64,000 nucleotides of DNA. It comes from Chloroflexota bacterium. Lineage in GTDB: Bacteria > Chloroflexota > Anaerolineae > UBA4142 > SHND01. A model generated the notes under the pieces. That model was not told the DNA's origin. It saw nothing but the letters and a program-made list of their open reading frames with translations, and ran no database searches. Where the stretch lies: contig SHND01000030.1 of NCBI GenBank assembly GCA_004295045.1, forward strand, positions 1 through 64,000. Direction: 5' to 3'. This document shows, one piece after another, positions 16,366 to 24,916 of this stretch. Positions within the stretch are counted from its first letter, which is position 1. Every line of letters starts with the position of its first letter. Position numbers and translations under genes: made by a program.

Positions 16366-17226
16366 ATGCTCATTCCGGCAGTAAGCAAGCGCGCAGAGTT
16401 ATTGAGTCCCGAACGTGTTCCACATTTGACAACTGAGGAACGCGCACAAGTGGACGAACTCTTGGCGCGTCTGGAAATGGAATGTGAAGCAGATGTCTCG
16501 CGCGTGATTTTGTACGGATCAAAAGCGCGCGGGGATGCGGTGGAATGGTCTGATGTTGATCTGCTTGTCGCAACGAAGAATGGGGGGCAGCAGGTAAAAA
16601 AAATTTGTCGTGAGTTTGAGTATGATGATTCCTTTGTGGCAACGCAAGTTTTTTCGCGCGCGAGTTGGGAAAATTTTCAGCGATTGAAATTGCCTTTTTA
16701 CGTGAATGTGCGCCGCGATGGGATTGAGTTGTGGGATGAATTCGCTGCTCATTTGGAGGAAATACAAGTGCCACTCGATTTTCCTGAAGGCGAATCCCGC
16801 CCACTTGATTATGCAACCATTGAAGTCATTCGGTTGTATGTTGCCGAGTCGCGCGAAATGTGGCGCAACGCACAGGTGATTGAAGCGGATGGCAGATCAT
16901 TATACGCGTTGCCGTCCGCGTATCGTGCAGCATTCAGTTCGGCAACGGCAGCGCTCTATACGGTCAATGTAGTCCGTGACAAACACAAGGGCGTTCGCGA
17001 TGCCATCAGCCAATTCTTGGTGAAACCGAAATTACTTGAGGAAGAATACAAAGACATTTATGTCCGGCTCTTTGACGCGCGTGGCTACGTGGATTATGGC
17101 AAAGCCAAAGGCGAAACTCAAAATGAGTTGACACCGGAGCAAGCGACAAACCTTTTGCGCGGCGCGGAACGCCTGCTTGCGCGCTTTGAACATTTCTTGC
17201 GCGAACGCGGCGCGATGATTGATTGA
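16366..17226 (+). CDS. MNT nucleotidyltransferase fused to HEPN domain
   Basis: 286 residues from ATG 16366; the in-frame TTG 16360 is better spaced from GGTAGGA and equally possible. Residues about 15-110 are a minimal nucleotidyltransferase: G51-S52 in YGSKARGD and D63-x-D65 in WSDVDLLV, the metal-binding pair. Residues about 145-275 are HEPN-like: ATAALYTVNVVRDKHKGVRDAI, then LFDARGYVDYG. In separate MNT/HEPN pairs the MNT adenylylates and silences the HEPN RNase; here both are one chain. Lying between nuoF and nuoG on the same strand (12 bp before nuoG), it is a mobile-looking guest in a respiratory operon. Function not established. Confidence 0.82.
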   Translation: MLIPAVSKRAELLSPERVPHLTTEERAQVDELLARLEMECEADVSRVILYGSKARGDAVEWSDVDLLVATKNGGQQVKKICREFEYDDSFVATQVFSRASWENFQRLKLPFYVNVRRDGIELWDEFAAHLEEIQVPLDFPEGESRPLDYATIEVIRLYVAESREMWRNAQVIEADGRSLYALPSAYRAAFSSATAALYTVNVVRDKHKGVRDAISQFLVKPKLLEEEYKDIYVRLFDARGYVDYGKAKGETQNELTPEQATNLLRGAERLLARFEHFLRERGAMID

Positions 17227-17238
17227 GGTAGCTTGTAG

Positions 17239-19854
17239 ATGCCCAAAGTAACGATTGACGGTCAAACAATTGATGTCCCCGCAGGTACGCTCGTCGTCGA
17301 AGCGGCGAAACCGCTTGGCGTGCACATCCCGGTTTTTTGTTATCACCCCAAGATGCAGCCCGTCGGCATGTGCCGCATGTGTATGGTGAAAATTGGCACG
17401 CCGAAAATGGACCCCGCGACGAAACAGCCTGTGCTGGATGAAAAAGGCAGCGTCGTCGTCAACTGGATGCCAAAATTACAAACGGGCTGCACGACCGTTG
17501 TTTCCGAAGGCATGACCGTCGAGACGATGGCGCCCGATGCGATTGACGCGCGCCGCAGCATGATCGAATTTTTGTTGACGAGTCATCCGCTCGATTGTCC
17601 CGTTTGCGACAAGGGCGGCGAATGTCCGTTGCAAGACCACACGCTGAACTACGGTCCCGGCAAATCGCGTTTTTACGTCGAATCGAAATTCCACAACGAC
17701 AAAGCGGTGCCGCTTTCGCCGCTCATCATGCTCGATCGCGAGCGCTGTATTCAATGCGCGCGCTGCATTCGTTTCCAAGACGAAATCGCGGGCGAACCTG
17801 TGCTCGGTTTTGCGGATCGCGGGCGCGGTTTGGAAATTACGACGTTTGACGACCCGCCGTTCGATTCCAATTTTTCAGGCAACACGATTGATATATGTCC
17901 CGTTGGCGCGCTCACCTCGCGCGATTTTCGTTTCACCGCGCGCGTGTTTGAATTGAATGACCATCCCTCTATTTCGCCGATGAGTCCCGAAGGCGCGAAC
18001 ATTTACATCGGCGAGCGCGACAATGAAATCAAACGCATCACGCCGCGCGAAAATGAAGCGGTCAACGAAATTTGGTTGAGCGACAAAGACCGCTTTGTGA
18101 ATCACTTTGCTTATTCGGCGGAACGCTTGACGACGCCAATGATTCGCGCGGAAGCCGATTTGAAACCTGTTTCGTGGTTTGAGGCGTTGACCTTTATGGC
18201 GAATCGTTTGCGCCCAACGATTGCAGAAGGCGGCGGCAAAACCATCGCGGGACTCGCAGGCGACCGCGTTTCAAACGAAGACTTGTATCTGTTCCAAAAA
18301 TTATTCCGCGAGGTTCTCGGCTCAAACAATCTCGACCATCGCGTCGGTTGGTCACAATGGAATGCGGGCGACGAGCTTGTGAAAAATTTTGGCGCGGGCG
18401 TCGGGACGAATCTTGGTGAATTTGGCAAAGGTTCAACGATTCTCGTACTCGGCGCGGATCCGCAAAACGAACAACCTGTGATGCGTTTGCGTTTGTCGAA
18501 AGCGGCAAAGCAGGGCGCGAACTTGATTGTGGCGAACGGGCGCGTAACCAAATTAAACGGATCCGCGCAACAATCCATCATTTACAAATATGGCGCGGAA
18601 GCGAATTTCTTGTACGGCATTTCGCGCGCGCTGATTGATGCTGGGTTACACAAGGCGGAAAGAGCGAATGGCGTTGATGATTTTGTGAGCGCGTTGAATT
18701 TGCCCGTCGCCGACTATGCAGATCAAGCGGGTGTGTCCGAAGACGCGTTGAAAAAGATTGCCGAGAGTTTTGCGGCGAGCGAAAATGGAATCATTCTTTT
18801 TGGACGCGAGTTCATGTTCGCGATGCAAAACGATCCTGCGGTGGAAGCGGCACTGAACGCGCTGGTTTTGTTGAGCGGGCATTTTGGCAAAAAGAATAAT
18901 GGCGTCATCGCGCTCTATCCGCACAATAATTCGATGGGCGCGGTGGATATGGGTATTTTGCCGAAAGAGGGCGGACTGTCCGCGAAAGATTTCGGATTGA
19001 AATCCAAAGTCCTCTACATTGTTGCGGCAGACCCCGCGCGCGATGATCCTAAATTCCGCAATCCGGGATTTTTGATCGTTCAAGATTTGTTCCTCACCGA
19101 AACCGCGCAAAAAGCAGATGTTGTTTTGCCTGCCGCGTCATGGGCGGAACGCGATGGCACGTTTACCAGCATTGAGCGCCGCGTGCAATATTTCACGCGC
19201 GCGCTCGAGCCAATGCCAAATGCGCGCGCCGATTGGGAAATTATTCAAGACGTCGCCAACGAACTCGGCGCGCGCTGGAGTTACGATTCCGCGTCGGATG
19301 TGATGAACGAAATTTCGCAAACCGTTCCGCAATACGCAAAGATGTCGCACGAGCGTTTGCGCGTCACCGCGCGGCGGCGTTCCTCAGTCCAAACGGTTGG
19401 CGGCGATTCGGCGGAACCGGTGCAAATGGCGCTCGGTCAATTATTCGGCGATGTGAGCGGCGCGCAGTGGGCGAGCGTTTCGGAAATCAACGCGGACGCA
19501 CGCTTTGATGTGAAATTTGTGGAGACAGACGACAGACGGCAGACGACCGACGGCGCGTATCTGGCAGTCACACGGGCGTTGTTTGATCGCGGCTCGTTGA
19601 TACATTATTCGGAAATCGTTCAATCGCGTATTCCCGCCGCGGCTGTCGAAATCAATTCGCACGATGCGGAAGAGTGGGGCATTACCGATGGTGAACGCGT
19701 AAAAATCACTTTGCAAATAAAACCGCCGCGTGTGTTAGAGTTGAACGCGCGTGTGGACGGAACGGTGCCGCAGGGCGTCGTCGCGGTTGCGAACAATTTG
19801 GATGGCACAGCGAATTTGCCGATGGGGGCGCGAGTCAAGATAGAGAAAGCATAA
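17239..19854 (+). CDS. nuoG: NADH-quinone oxidoreductase subunit G
   Basis: 871 residues. A 2Fe-2S ferredoxin domain (C34, C45, C48 and the Cys in LQTGCTT) is followed by the CPVCDKGGECPLQDH region, the 4Fe-4S motif CIQCARCIRF and NTIDICPVGAL. A long molybdopterin-oxidoreductase-like domain follows (about 250-700). The C terminus carries a molybdopterin-binding-like barrel (NSHDAEEWGITDGERV, ending ANLPMGARVKIEKA). As in other complex I G subunits, the pterin site is probably not used. About residues 762-772 are encoded by a short-word repeat (19524-19551), which looks like a spacer word inserted into the reading frame. TAA overlaps the next ATG by 1 bp. Confidence 0.94.
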   Translation: MPKVTIDGQTIDVPAGTLVVEAAKPLGVHIPVFCYHPKMQPVGMCRMCMVKIGTPKMDPATKQPVLDEKGSVVVNWMPKLQTGCTTVVSEGMTVETMAPDAIDARRSMIEFLLTSHPLDCPVCDKGGECPLQDHTLNYGPGKSRFYVESKFHNDKAVPLSPLIMLDRERCIQCARCIRFQDEIAGEPVLGFADRGRGLEITTFDDPPFDSNFSGNTIDICPVGALTSRDFRFTARVFELNDHPSISPMSPEGANIYIGERDNEIKRITPRENEAVNEIWLSDKDRFVNHFAYSAERLTTPMIRAEADLKPVSWFEALTFMANRLRPTIAEGGGKTIAGLAGDRVSNEDLYLFQKLFREVLGSNNLDHRVGWSQWNAGDELVKNFGAGVGTNLGEFGKGSTILVLGADPQNEQPVMRLRLSKAAKQGANLIVANGRVTKLNGSAQQSIIYKYGAEANFLYGISRALIDAGLHKAERANGVDDFVSALNLPVADYADQAGVSEDALKKIAESFAASENGIILFGREFMFAMQNDPAVEAALNALVLLSGHFGKKNNGVIALYPHNNSMGAVDMGILPKEGGLSAKDFGLKSKVLYIVAADPARDDPKFRNPGFLIVQDLFLTETAQKADVVLPAASWAERDGTFTSIERRVQYFTRALEPMPNARADWEIIQDVANELGARWSYDSASDVMNEISQTVPQYAKMSHERLRVTARRRSSVQTVGGDSAEPVQMALGQLFGDVSGAQWASVSEINADARFDVKFVETDDRRQTTDGAYLAVTRALFDRGSLIHYSEIVQSRIPAAAVEINSHDAEEWGITDGERVKITLQIKPPRVLELNARVDGTVPQGVVAVANNLDGTANLPMGARVKIEKA

Positions 19855-20285
19855 TGCCAAGAAAAAACACGACGCGAACCAAAAAGCAGACGGTGATTCG
19901 TAAACGCCCAATCCGTTCGGGGACTATTTCCACTTTGTCGCGCAATAAACGCATCACAAAACGACAAATGCAGTGGGTTGTTAATCGTCTCGTTGACGCA
20001 TTGCATCCTGAAAAAATTATCTTGTTCGGTTCGTATGCGTATGGCAAGCCGAATGCGGATAGTGACGTTGATTTGCTCGTAATCGCAAAGAGCAATGAGC
20101 GTATTTCTGTTTTGACCGGCAATGCCTATCGCGCAATTCTTGATAAAACATTCCCGATTGATATTTTGGTTCGGACTCCGCAATGGATGGCGCACCGATT
20201 GCAGTTGAACGATTTTTTCATTCACGATGTTGTGAAGCGAGGGCGCGTCCTTTATGATAGCGCAAGTAGCGCAAGATTGGATTGA
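19854..20285 (+). CDS. MNT-type nucleotidyltransferase (antitoxin-like)
   Basis: 143 residues: a basic N-terminal tail of about 40 residues, then a minimal nucleotidyltransferase domain with G59-S60 (LFGSYAYGKP) and D71-x-D73 (DSDVDLLVI). A third acidic position lies in FPIDILVRT. The catalytic residues are intact. It is paired with the HEPN gene that starts 32 bp before its end. In characterised HEPN/MNT modules the MNT partner modifies the HEPN toxin with AMP groups. It is translationally coupled to nuoG (1-bp overlap), an unusual position. Substrate and role here are inferred only from the family. Confidence 0.88.
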   Translation: MPRKNTTRTKKQTVIRKRPIRSGTISTLSRNKRITKRQMQWVVNRLVDALHPEKIILFGSYAYGKPNADSDVDLLVIAKSNERISVLTGNAYRAILDKTFPIDILVRTPQWMAHRLQLNDFFIHDVVKRGRVLYDSASSARLD

Positions 20286-20640
20286 TTTCGCCGAAGAAAA
20301 TTATCGCGTTGCGCTGCGCGAGAATCGGCACATCAAATATCCCGCGCACAATACAGTTTGTTTTAACGCGCAGCAATGCGTCGAAAAGTATCTCAAAGCA
20401 TATTTGGTGCAACATGAAATCCCGTTTCCGTTCAAGCACGAGTTGGGTACTTTGTGTCAGTTATGCGCGAGCAAAGAACCAGCCTTTCTTTTGATTAGCC
20501 CGATTGCGGTGAATTTGAATCGCTACGCGGTGGAAGCGCGTTATCCGGGTTTGCAAACAACTAAAGAGGACGCGCTGGACGCGATAAAGGATATGAAGGA
20601 TTGCCGCCAATTCATCCGCGCGCGTTTGGGGTTGAAATAA
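20254..20640 (+). CDS. HEPN-domain protein (partner of MNT)
   Basis: 128 residues, all-helical HEPN fold: WIDFAEENYRVALREN, the signature CFNAQQCVEKYLKAYLVQHE, KHELGTLCQLC, and the C-terminal YAVEARYPG, typical of HEPN proteins next to MNT genes. The usual His in CFHAQQ is Asn here, and no clear R-x4-6-H RNase motif is visible, so catalytic activity is doubtful. It overlaps the MNT gene by 32 bp and ends 12 bp before nuoI. With the MNT gene it forms a second guest module inside the nuo operon, besides the fusion at 16366. Confidence 0.88.
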   Translation: MIAQVAQDWIDFAEENYRVALRENRHIKYPAHNTVCFNAQQCVEKYLKAYLVQHEIPFPFKHELGTLCQLCASKEPAFLLISPIAVNLNRYAVEARYPGLQTTKEDALDAIKDMKDCRQFIRARLGLK

Positions 20641-20652
20641 TCGAGGTTTCCA

Positions 20653-21201
20653 ATGTTTGAAGGTTTATACGCACTCGTCAAAGGGTTGCTCACGACGGGC
20701 AAGGAAATGACGCAGCCGCCCGTGACGTATCAATACCCAGAAGTCAAAAAGCCGGTGCCGCCGCGTTTTCGCGGACGACATGAATTGAAACGCCACGAAA
20801 ACGGTTTGGAAAAATGTATCGGCTGTTCGCTGTGCGCGGCGGCGTGCCCTGCCGATGCGATTTATGTGAAACCTGCCGCGAACAGTGATGCGGAGCGTTT
20901 CTCGCCCGGCGAACGCTACGCAGAAAATTACGAAATCAATTTGCTGCGTTGTATCTTTTGCGGTTTTTGCGAAGAGGCATGTCCGACGGGCGCGATTGTT
21001 TTGGAACACGATTACGAATTGGCGTATTACGACAGGCGCAGCGCCATCATCACCAAAGAGCAATTGATCGTCGCGCCGCCGAAACCAAATCTCAGCACTC
21101 CGCGTGCAATGCCTGACCCCGGAAATTTATATGCCGCGATTCCCCCCGTCAAAGGCGGCATTGAACCAGTGAATATCGTCGAAATGGCGAAACACGAGTA
21201 G
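20653..21201 (+). CDS. nuoI: NADH-quinone oxidoreductase subunit I
   Basis: 182 residues, the 2x4Fe-4S subunit linking the G subunit to NuoB. Both motifs are complete: [12 protein letters not shown] and [29 protein letters not shown] is the usual lead-in, and the N-terminal hydrophobic stretch touches the membrane arm in the complex. The C-terminal extension ([14 protein letters not shown] onward, about 35 residues) is Pro-rich. AGGTTTCC before ATG 20653 is a poor ribosome site. Last nuo gene in the window; nuoH and nuoJ-N do not follow. Confidence 0.95.
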   Translation: MFEGLYALVKGLLTTGKEMTQPPVTYQYPEVKKPVPPRFRGRHELKRHENGLEKCIGCSLCAAACPADAIYVKPAANSDAERFSPGERYAENYEINLLRCIFCGFCEEACPTGAIVLEHDYELAYYDRRSAIITKEQLIVAPPKPNLSTPRAMPDPGNLYAAIPPVKGGIEPVNIVEMAKHE

Positions 21202-21202
21202 C

Positions 21203-21275
21203 CGATAGCCGATAGCCGATAGCTGCGACAAAAATCGTCGCGTTGCCATCGGCTATTTGCTATCTGCCATTCGCG
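21203..21275. repeat. Short-word inverted repeat spacer (GCCGATA)
   Basis: GCCGATA is repeated three times (21203-21225), then GCGAC-AAAAATC-GTCGC forms an inner hairpin, then ATCGGCTATTTGCTATC returns the same words in reverse complement. The whole spacer folds into one long stem between nuoI and the Hdr-like gene and could act as a terminator or transcript stabiliser. Confidence 0.75.
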
Positions 21276-21283
21276 AGATTGCG

Positions 21284-23380
21284 ATGTTTCACGAGACCTT
21301 TTGTCCCCCCGATGTAGTTTGTCGTCCCACCTTTTGGAATATTCCCGTCTGGTTGCAAATTGCGATTTACGTCGGCGGGCTCATCGCCGTCTTGCTTTTT
21401 GCGTACGGCGCATTCCGCCATCTCAAATTGTGGCGCGTTGGCAAAGGTGATTTTAATTTCCAAGCCATCACCGCGCATCTTGCTACGCGCACGCGCAATT
21501 TTTTCACCTTTGGCGTTCTCACAAAAAAGGTTGTTTCTGAAAATCAACCGGCGGGCATTATGCACGCAAATTTGATGTGGGGCATGCTGATTCTGTTCAT
21601 GGGGACAGTGCTGGCGACGCTCGATTGGGAAGTGTGGCGGCTCATCTTTCACATTCGCTTGCTTCAAGGCACGTTTTATTTCACCTACAAATTCATCCTC
21701 GACATTGCGGGTTTGCTTGCGCTCATCGCGCTGTGTGTGGCGTTGTACATTCGTTACGTAAAAAAGCCGCGCCGCCTGTGGGGTTACGAAGATGGCAAAC
21801 TGCACTTCGACGACGATTTGTTTGTGACAGGTTCGTTCTTTGTCCTCGTCGTCACCGGCTTTTTACTTGAATCATTGCGCATCGCGGCGCGCGCGAACAT
21901 TGATTGGTGGGCGTACGTTTCCATTGTCGGCAATACTCTTTCGTACATTTGGCGACCACTACCGGTTGCAACAATCGAATCGCTGCATCTCGGTATGTGG
22001 GTGTTTCACGGCGGACTAACGTTAATCCTCATCGCCTACGTTCCTTTTTCCAAATGGTTCCACGTCTTTGCGAGTTCGACCAATACATTTTTCAAAAAGC
22101 CCGCGCCGAACGCGATTGCGCCAATTCTCAACATCGAAGAACAAGAAACGTTCGGCGTTGGCAAGTTCCAAGAATTTTCGTGGAAGCAGGTGATGGATTT
22201 TGACGCGTGTACGCGCTGCGGACGCTGCCAAGCGGTGTGTCCCGCGTCGAATACGAACAAAGCGCTTTCGCCGAAAATGATTGAGGTGAAGCTGCAAGAT
22301 TATTCCAAGCAGTATCTGGTCCCTGTCTTGCCATTTTGGAAAAGTGTACCCGCGGACGGCGGCGCAGCAGAGCCAATGGCAATTCACGGCGAAATTATTT
22401 CCGCGCAGGAATTGTGGGATTGCACAACGTGTATGGCGTGCGTGCAAGCGTGTCCTGTCGGGATTGACCAACTTTCCACCATCATTGATTTGCGTCGCTA
22501 TCTCACGCTCACCGAAGGCGCGCCGCAGTCGCCATCCGACAAAACGATGAATTCGATGGAGCGTCAAGGCAATCCGTACGGTTTGCCCAAAGCCGCGCGG
22601 TGGGATTCCATCAAAGAGTTGGGCGTAGAATTTGCGGAACCCGGCGTGGAATATGATGTGTTGTATTGGGTGGGCTGCGCGGGGGCGTACGACGCGCGCA
22701 ATCAAAAAGTGGTGCGCGCGATGGTGAAAATTATGCGCGCGGCGAATTTGAAATTTGCGGTGATGCGCGCGGAACGCTGCAACTGCGAAAGCGCGCGGCG
22801 TTTGGGCAACGAGTATTTGTATCAAACGGCGACGGCGGAGAATGTGGAAAATCTCTCGGCGTTAAAATTCAAACGCATCATGACGCAGTGTCCGCATTGT
22901 TTCAACACCATCAAGAATGAGTATCCGCAATTCGAGGGCAACTATGACGTCATTCATCACACGCAGCTCATCGCAGAACTCATCGGCAATCGCGTCATCA
23001 ATCCAAAACAAAACATCACCGACACGCTCACGTATCACGATTCGTGCTATCTCGGACGCTACAACAATATCTTTGAACCGCAGCGCGAGATTCTCCAGTC
23101 ACTAGTCTCCAGCCCCCAAACGAATCTCGTCGAAATGGCGCGTTCGCGCGAAAATGGTTTGTGCTGCGGCGGCGGCGGTGGGCGGATGTGGCTCGAAGAG
23201 AACACAGGTTCGCGCATCAACAATTTGCGAATGCAGGATGTGATAGATGTGCAAGCGAAAACGGTCGCGTCGGCGTGTCCGTTTTGTATGACGATGCTCG
23301 AAGACGGCGCGAAGGCAAAAGGCGTGGATGAACAAATCGCGCGCCAAGACATTGCCGAGTTGGTCGCGGACGCGTTGTGA
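21284..23380 (+). CDS. Membrane Fe-S oxidoreductase (NarI-like plus HdrD-like)
   Basis: 698 residues from ATG 21284. The N-terminal third has about five membrane helices resembling the NarI/DsrM cytochrome b domain. Two 4Fe-4S motifs follow (CTRCGRCQAVCPAS and CTTCMACVQACPVG), then two Cys-rich CCG domains (WVGCAG with CPHC; YHDSCYLGRY, GLCCGGGGGRMW and ACPFC) as in HdrD/GlpC-type subunits. Such proteins move electrons between the quinone pool and a thiol/disulfide or flavoprotein partner. It directly follows nuoI on the same strand after a hairpin spacer, so it might form an alternative quinone module for the NADH-oxidising subunits (inference). All cluster Cys are present. Confidence 0.9.
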   Translation: MFHETFCPPDVVCRPTFWNIPVWLQIAIYVGGLIAVLLFAYGAFRHLKLWRVGKGDFNFQAITAHLATRTRNFFTFGVLTKKVVSENQPAGIMHANLMWGMLILFMGTVLATLDWEVWRLIFHIRLLQGTFYFTYKFILDIAGLLALIALCVALYIRYVKKPRRLWGYEDGKLHFDDDLFVTGSFFVLVVTGFLLESLRIAARANIDWWAYVSIVGNTLSYIWRPLPVATIESLHLGMWVFHGGLTLILIAYVPFSKWFHVFASSTNTFFKKPAPNAIAPILNIEEQETFGVGKFQEFSWKQVMDFDACTRCGRCQAVCPASNTNKALSPKMIEVKLQDYSKQYLVPVLPFWKSVPADGGAAEPMAIHGEIISAQELWDCTTCMACVQACPVGIDQLSTIIDLRRYLTLTEGAPQSPSDKTMNSMERQGNPYGLPKAARWDSIKELGVEFAEPGVEYDVLYWVGCAGAYDARNQKVVRAMVKIMRAANLKFAVMRAERCNCESARRLGNEYLYQTATAENVENLSALKFKRIMTQCPHCFNTIKNEYPQFEGNYDVIHHTQLIAELIGNRVINPKQNITDTLTYHDSCYLGRYNNIFEPQREILQSLVSSPQTNLVEMARSRENGLCCGGGGGRMWLEENTGSRINNLRMQDVIDVQAKTVASACPFCMTMLEDGAKAKGVDEQIARQDIAELVADAL

Positions 23381-23399
23381 TTTTTTCTCCGCGGTGCCG

Positions 23400-23570
23400 C
23401 GTGCAGTCTTTGCGCGCGCTGAAATGACTATAGCGCAGAGGTTCGCAGTCTAATCCGCCGATTTTGGCGGGTTATGCTGCAAATGTGCGGTCTTTGCTGT
23501 TGGGGATTCTGCGGCGAGATTGGGGCCTATTTCATAGTTACCCCGCCCACGCAGATTGACATCATGTAAC
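23400..23570 (+). repeat. Partial attC-like site upstream of GNAT cassette (site 0)
   Basis: Contains TTGGGGATTCTGCGGCG (about 23500-23516), the same inner word as the 5' arms of the sites at 25834 and 26744. A CCGCC-GATTTT-GGCGG hairpin lies at about 23456-23471, and CATGTAACAACCC sits just before the GNAT ATG. Clean outer TAAC/GTTA boxes are not visible, so it is a degenerate or rearranged copy. Confidence 0.45.
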
Positions 23571-23575
23571 AACCC

Positions 23576-24502
23576 ATGACAACATTGACATCACGACAAT
23601 ATGAAAACGAGAATGACTTGCAGCAAATGTACAATTTGCTGATGGAAGGACGTTTGCTTACAAATGATTGGCATTATGCACATATTGGAGAGTTAGCCTT
23701 TGATTACTTCATGGTTGCCTGCCATCTAAATCCACAAGAATACATCCGTCTCTGGCACGATAATGAGAAATTAGTAGGTTATGCAATTTTATGCGAAGAC
23801 CCATCCTTTGATTGCCAAGTACTGCCAGAGTATGAGTGGTCTGGCATTGAAAACGAAGCGCTTATTTGGGTAGAAACGCGTATAAACGAACTCCGAAAAT
23901 ATGACAATAATAAACAATGGCGTGAAAATCTTGTTTCGGGTTCGCGGCAAGACGACGCAAAGCGAATCGCGTTTTTGGAACAACACGATTTCCAATACTG
24001 TGGCGATTTCGCCGAAGTAAATATGATATGTTCGTTAGATGAACCAATTCCCACGCCACAATTACCTGACGGTTATCAGGTCAGAGAAGTTTTACCAACA
24101 GGAGAAATTACAAAACGCGCATCTGTCCAACGCGAAGTATGGCAGCCGTGGACGGCTGGCAATGTCAGCGATGATGATTACGCACGCTTTATGCAATTAC
24201 CTGGTTACCATCGCGAACTTGACCTGGTTGCAGTTGCGCCGAATGGAGTTATTGTCGCTTATGCGAATGGCTGGGTTGACCCAGTTAACAAGATTGGTGA
24301 TTTTGGACCAGTTGGAGCACTTCAGGCATATCGCAGGCAAGGATTAACACGCGCTGTTCTAATAGAAGGTCTGCACCGACTGAAGTCCTATGGAATGAAC
24401 CGCGTGTGTGTTTCTACTGGCGTTTCAAATGTGCCTGCAGAACAACTTTACGAATCCATTGGATTTAAGACTGTCAACAGGTATCTTGATTATGCAAGAT
24501 AA
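23576..24502 (+). CDS. GNAT-family N-acetyltransferase (tandem domains)
   Basis: 308 residues with two GNAT-like halves. The N-terminal one (about 1-150) lacks a clear acetyl-CoA loop. The C-terminal one (about 160-308) has GPVGALQAYRRQGLTRAVL (the R/Q-x-x-G-x-G/A acetyl-CoA loop) and YGMNRVCVSTGVSNVPAEQLYESIGF. Double-GNAT proteins acetylate amino groups of small molecules, including aminoglycosides or mycothiol-like thiols; the substrate is unknown. By eye the codon use is more AT-rich than in neighbouring genes, suggesting transfer. It is the first gene of the cassette-like array and ends 17 bp before an attC-like site. Confidence 0.85.
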   Translation: MTTLTSRQYENENDLQQMYNLLMEGRLLTNDWHYAHIGELAFDYFMVACHLNPQEYIRLWHDNEKLVGYAILCEDPSFDCQVLPEYEWSGIENEALIWVETRINELRKYDNNKQWRENLVSGSRQDDAKRIAFLEQHDFQYCGDFAEVNMICSLDEPIPTPQLPDGYQVREVLPTGEITKRASVQREVWQPWTAGNVSDDDYARFMQLPGYHRELDLVAVAPNGVIVAYANGWVDPVNKIGDFGPVGALQAYRRQGLTRAVLIEGLHRLKSYGMNRVCVSTGVSNVPAEQLYESIGFKTVNRYLDYAR

Positions 24503-24519
24503 GCGCAAGGCAAAGAGCG

Positions 24520-24661
24520 GGCTAACAAAGCGTGCCGACGTGTGGGACTGCCGCCTTCGGCGGCGTACGGCACTTCGCGCATTTTCCTACGCCCGAACAG
24601 AATCCTGCTCTTGGAGTTTTATCCACACCCGCCCACCCGCAAGTAACGCACACCGTTAGCC
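24520..24661 (+). repeat. attC-like site 1 (142 bp)
   Basis: Outer boxes are exact complements: GGCTAAC (24520-24526) and GTTAGCC (24655-24661). Inner complementary words are GCGT/ACGC and GTGGG/CCCAC. The central part folds as GTGCCG (24532-24537) against CGGCAC (24568-24573) around GCCGCC-TTC-GGCGGC. The geometry (R''-L''-variable-L'-R', imperfect stem) is that of an integron attC recombination site. Confidence 0.7.
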
Positions 24662-24686
24662 AGCCCCATCCAAGTGGAGTCATGCA

Positions 24687-24869
24687 ATGACACATAAACA
24701 ACCTGATAACAAGAAAAAGATAAATGCTGTTTTCAACATCGTTGCTGGCATACTGTTCTTTATAGCCGCCTTTAATTTGCTGACAGGACAAGGCGGCTTT
24801 GATTGGCTATCATTGGTGGCAGGTATATTGTTTGTGGTTGCTGGAGTTTGGGGTTTAATGCGTCAATAA
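24687..24869 (+). CDS. Small two-helix membrane protein
   Basis: 60 residues: a hydrophilic lysine-rich head (HKQPDNKKKI), then two membrane helices (about 14-32 and 40-57) joined by a short turn (LTGQGGFDWLS). No family recognised. ATG 24687 follows AGTGGAGTC, an acceptable ribosome site. It begins 25 bp after attC-like site 1, where a cassette start would be, so it could be a single-gene cassette. It shares an interval with the APH-like gene, with no attC-like site between them (24870-24916). Confidence 0.65.
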   Translation: MTHKQPDNKKKINAVFNIVAGILFFIAAFNLLTGQGGFDWLSLVAGILFVVAGVWGLMRQ

Positions 24870-24916
24870 GAGTCGTGCAGTGAAACAAATATGGAGTACA
24901 ACTATCAAAGGTAGTT

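Noticed and set aside
22022..22825. 267-residue open frame on the minus strand
   Set aside because: Antisense shadow of the HdrD-like gene with His/Arg-rich, unstructured translation.
24870..24916. attC-like site between the small membrane protein and the APH-like gene
   Set aside because: Only 47 bp with no complementary boxes; the two genes may share one cassette.
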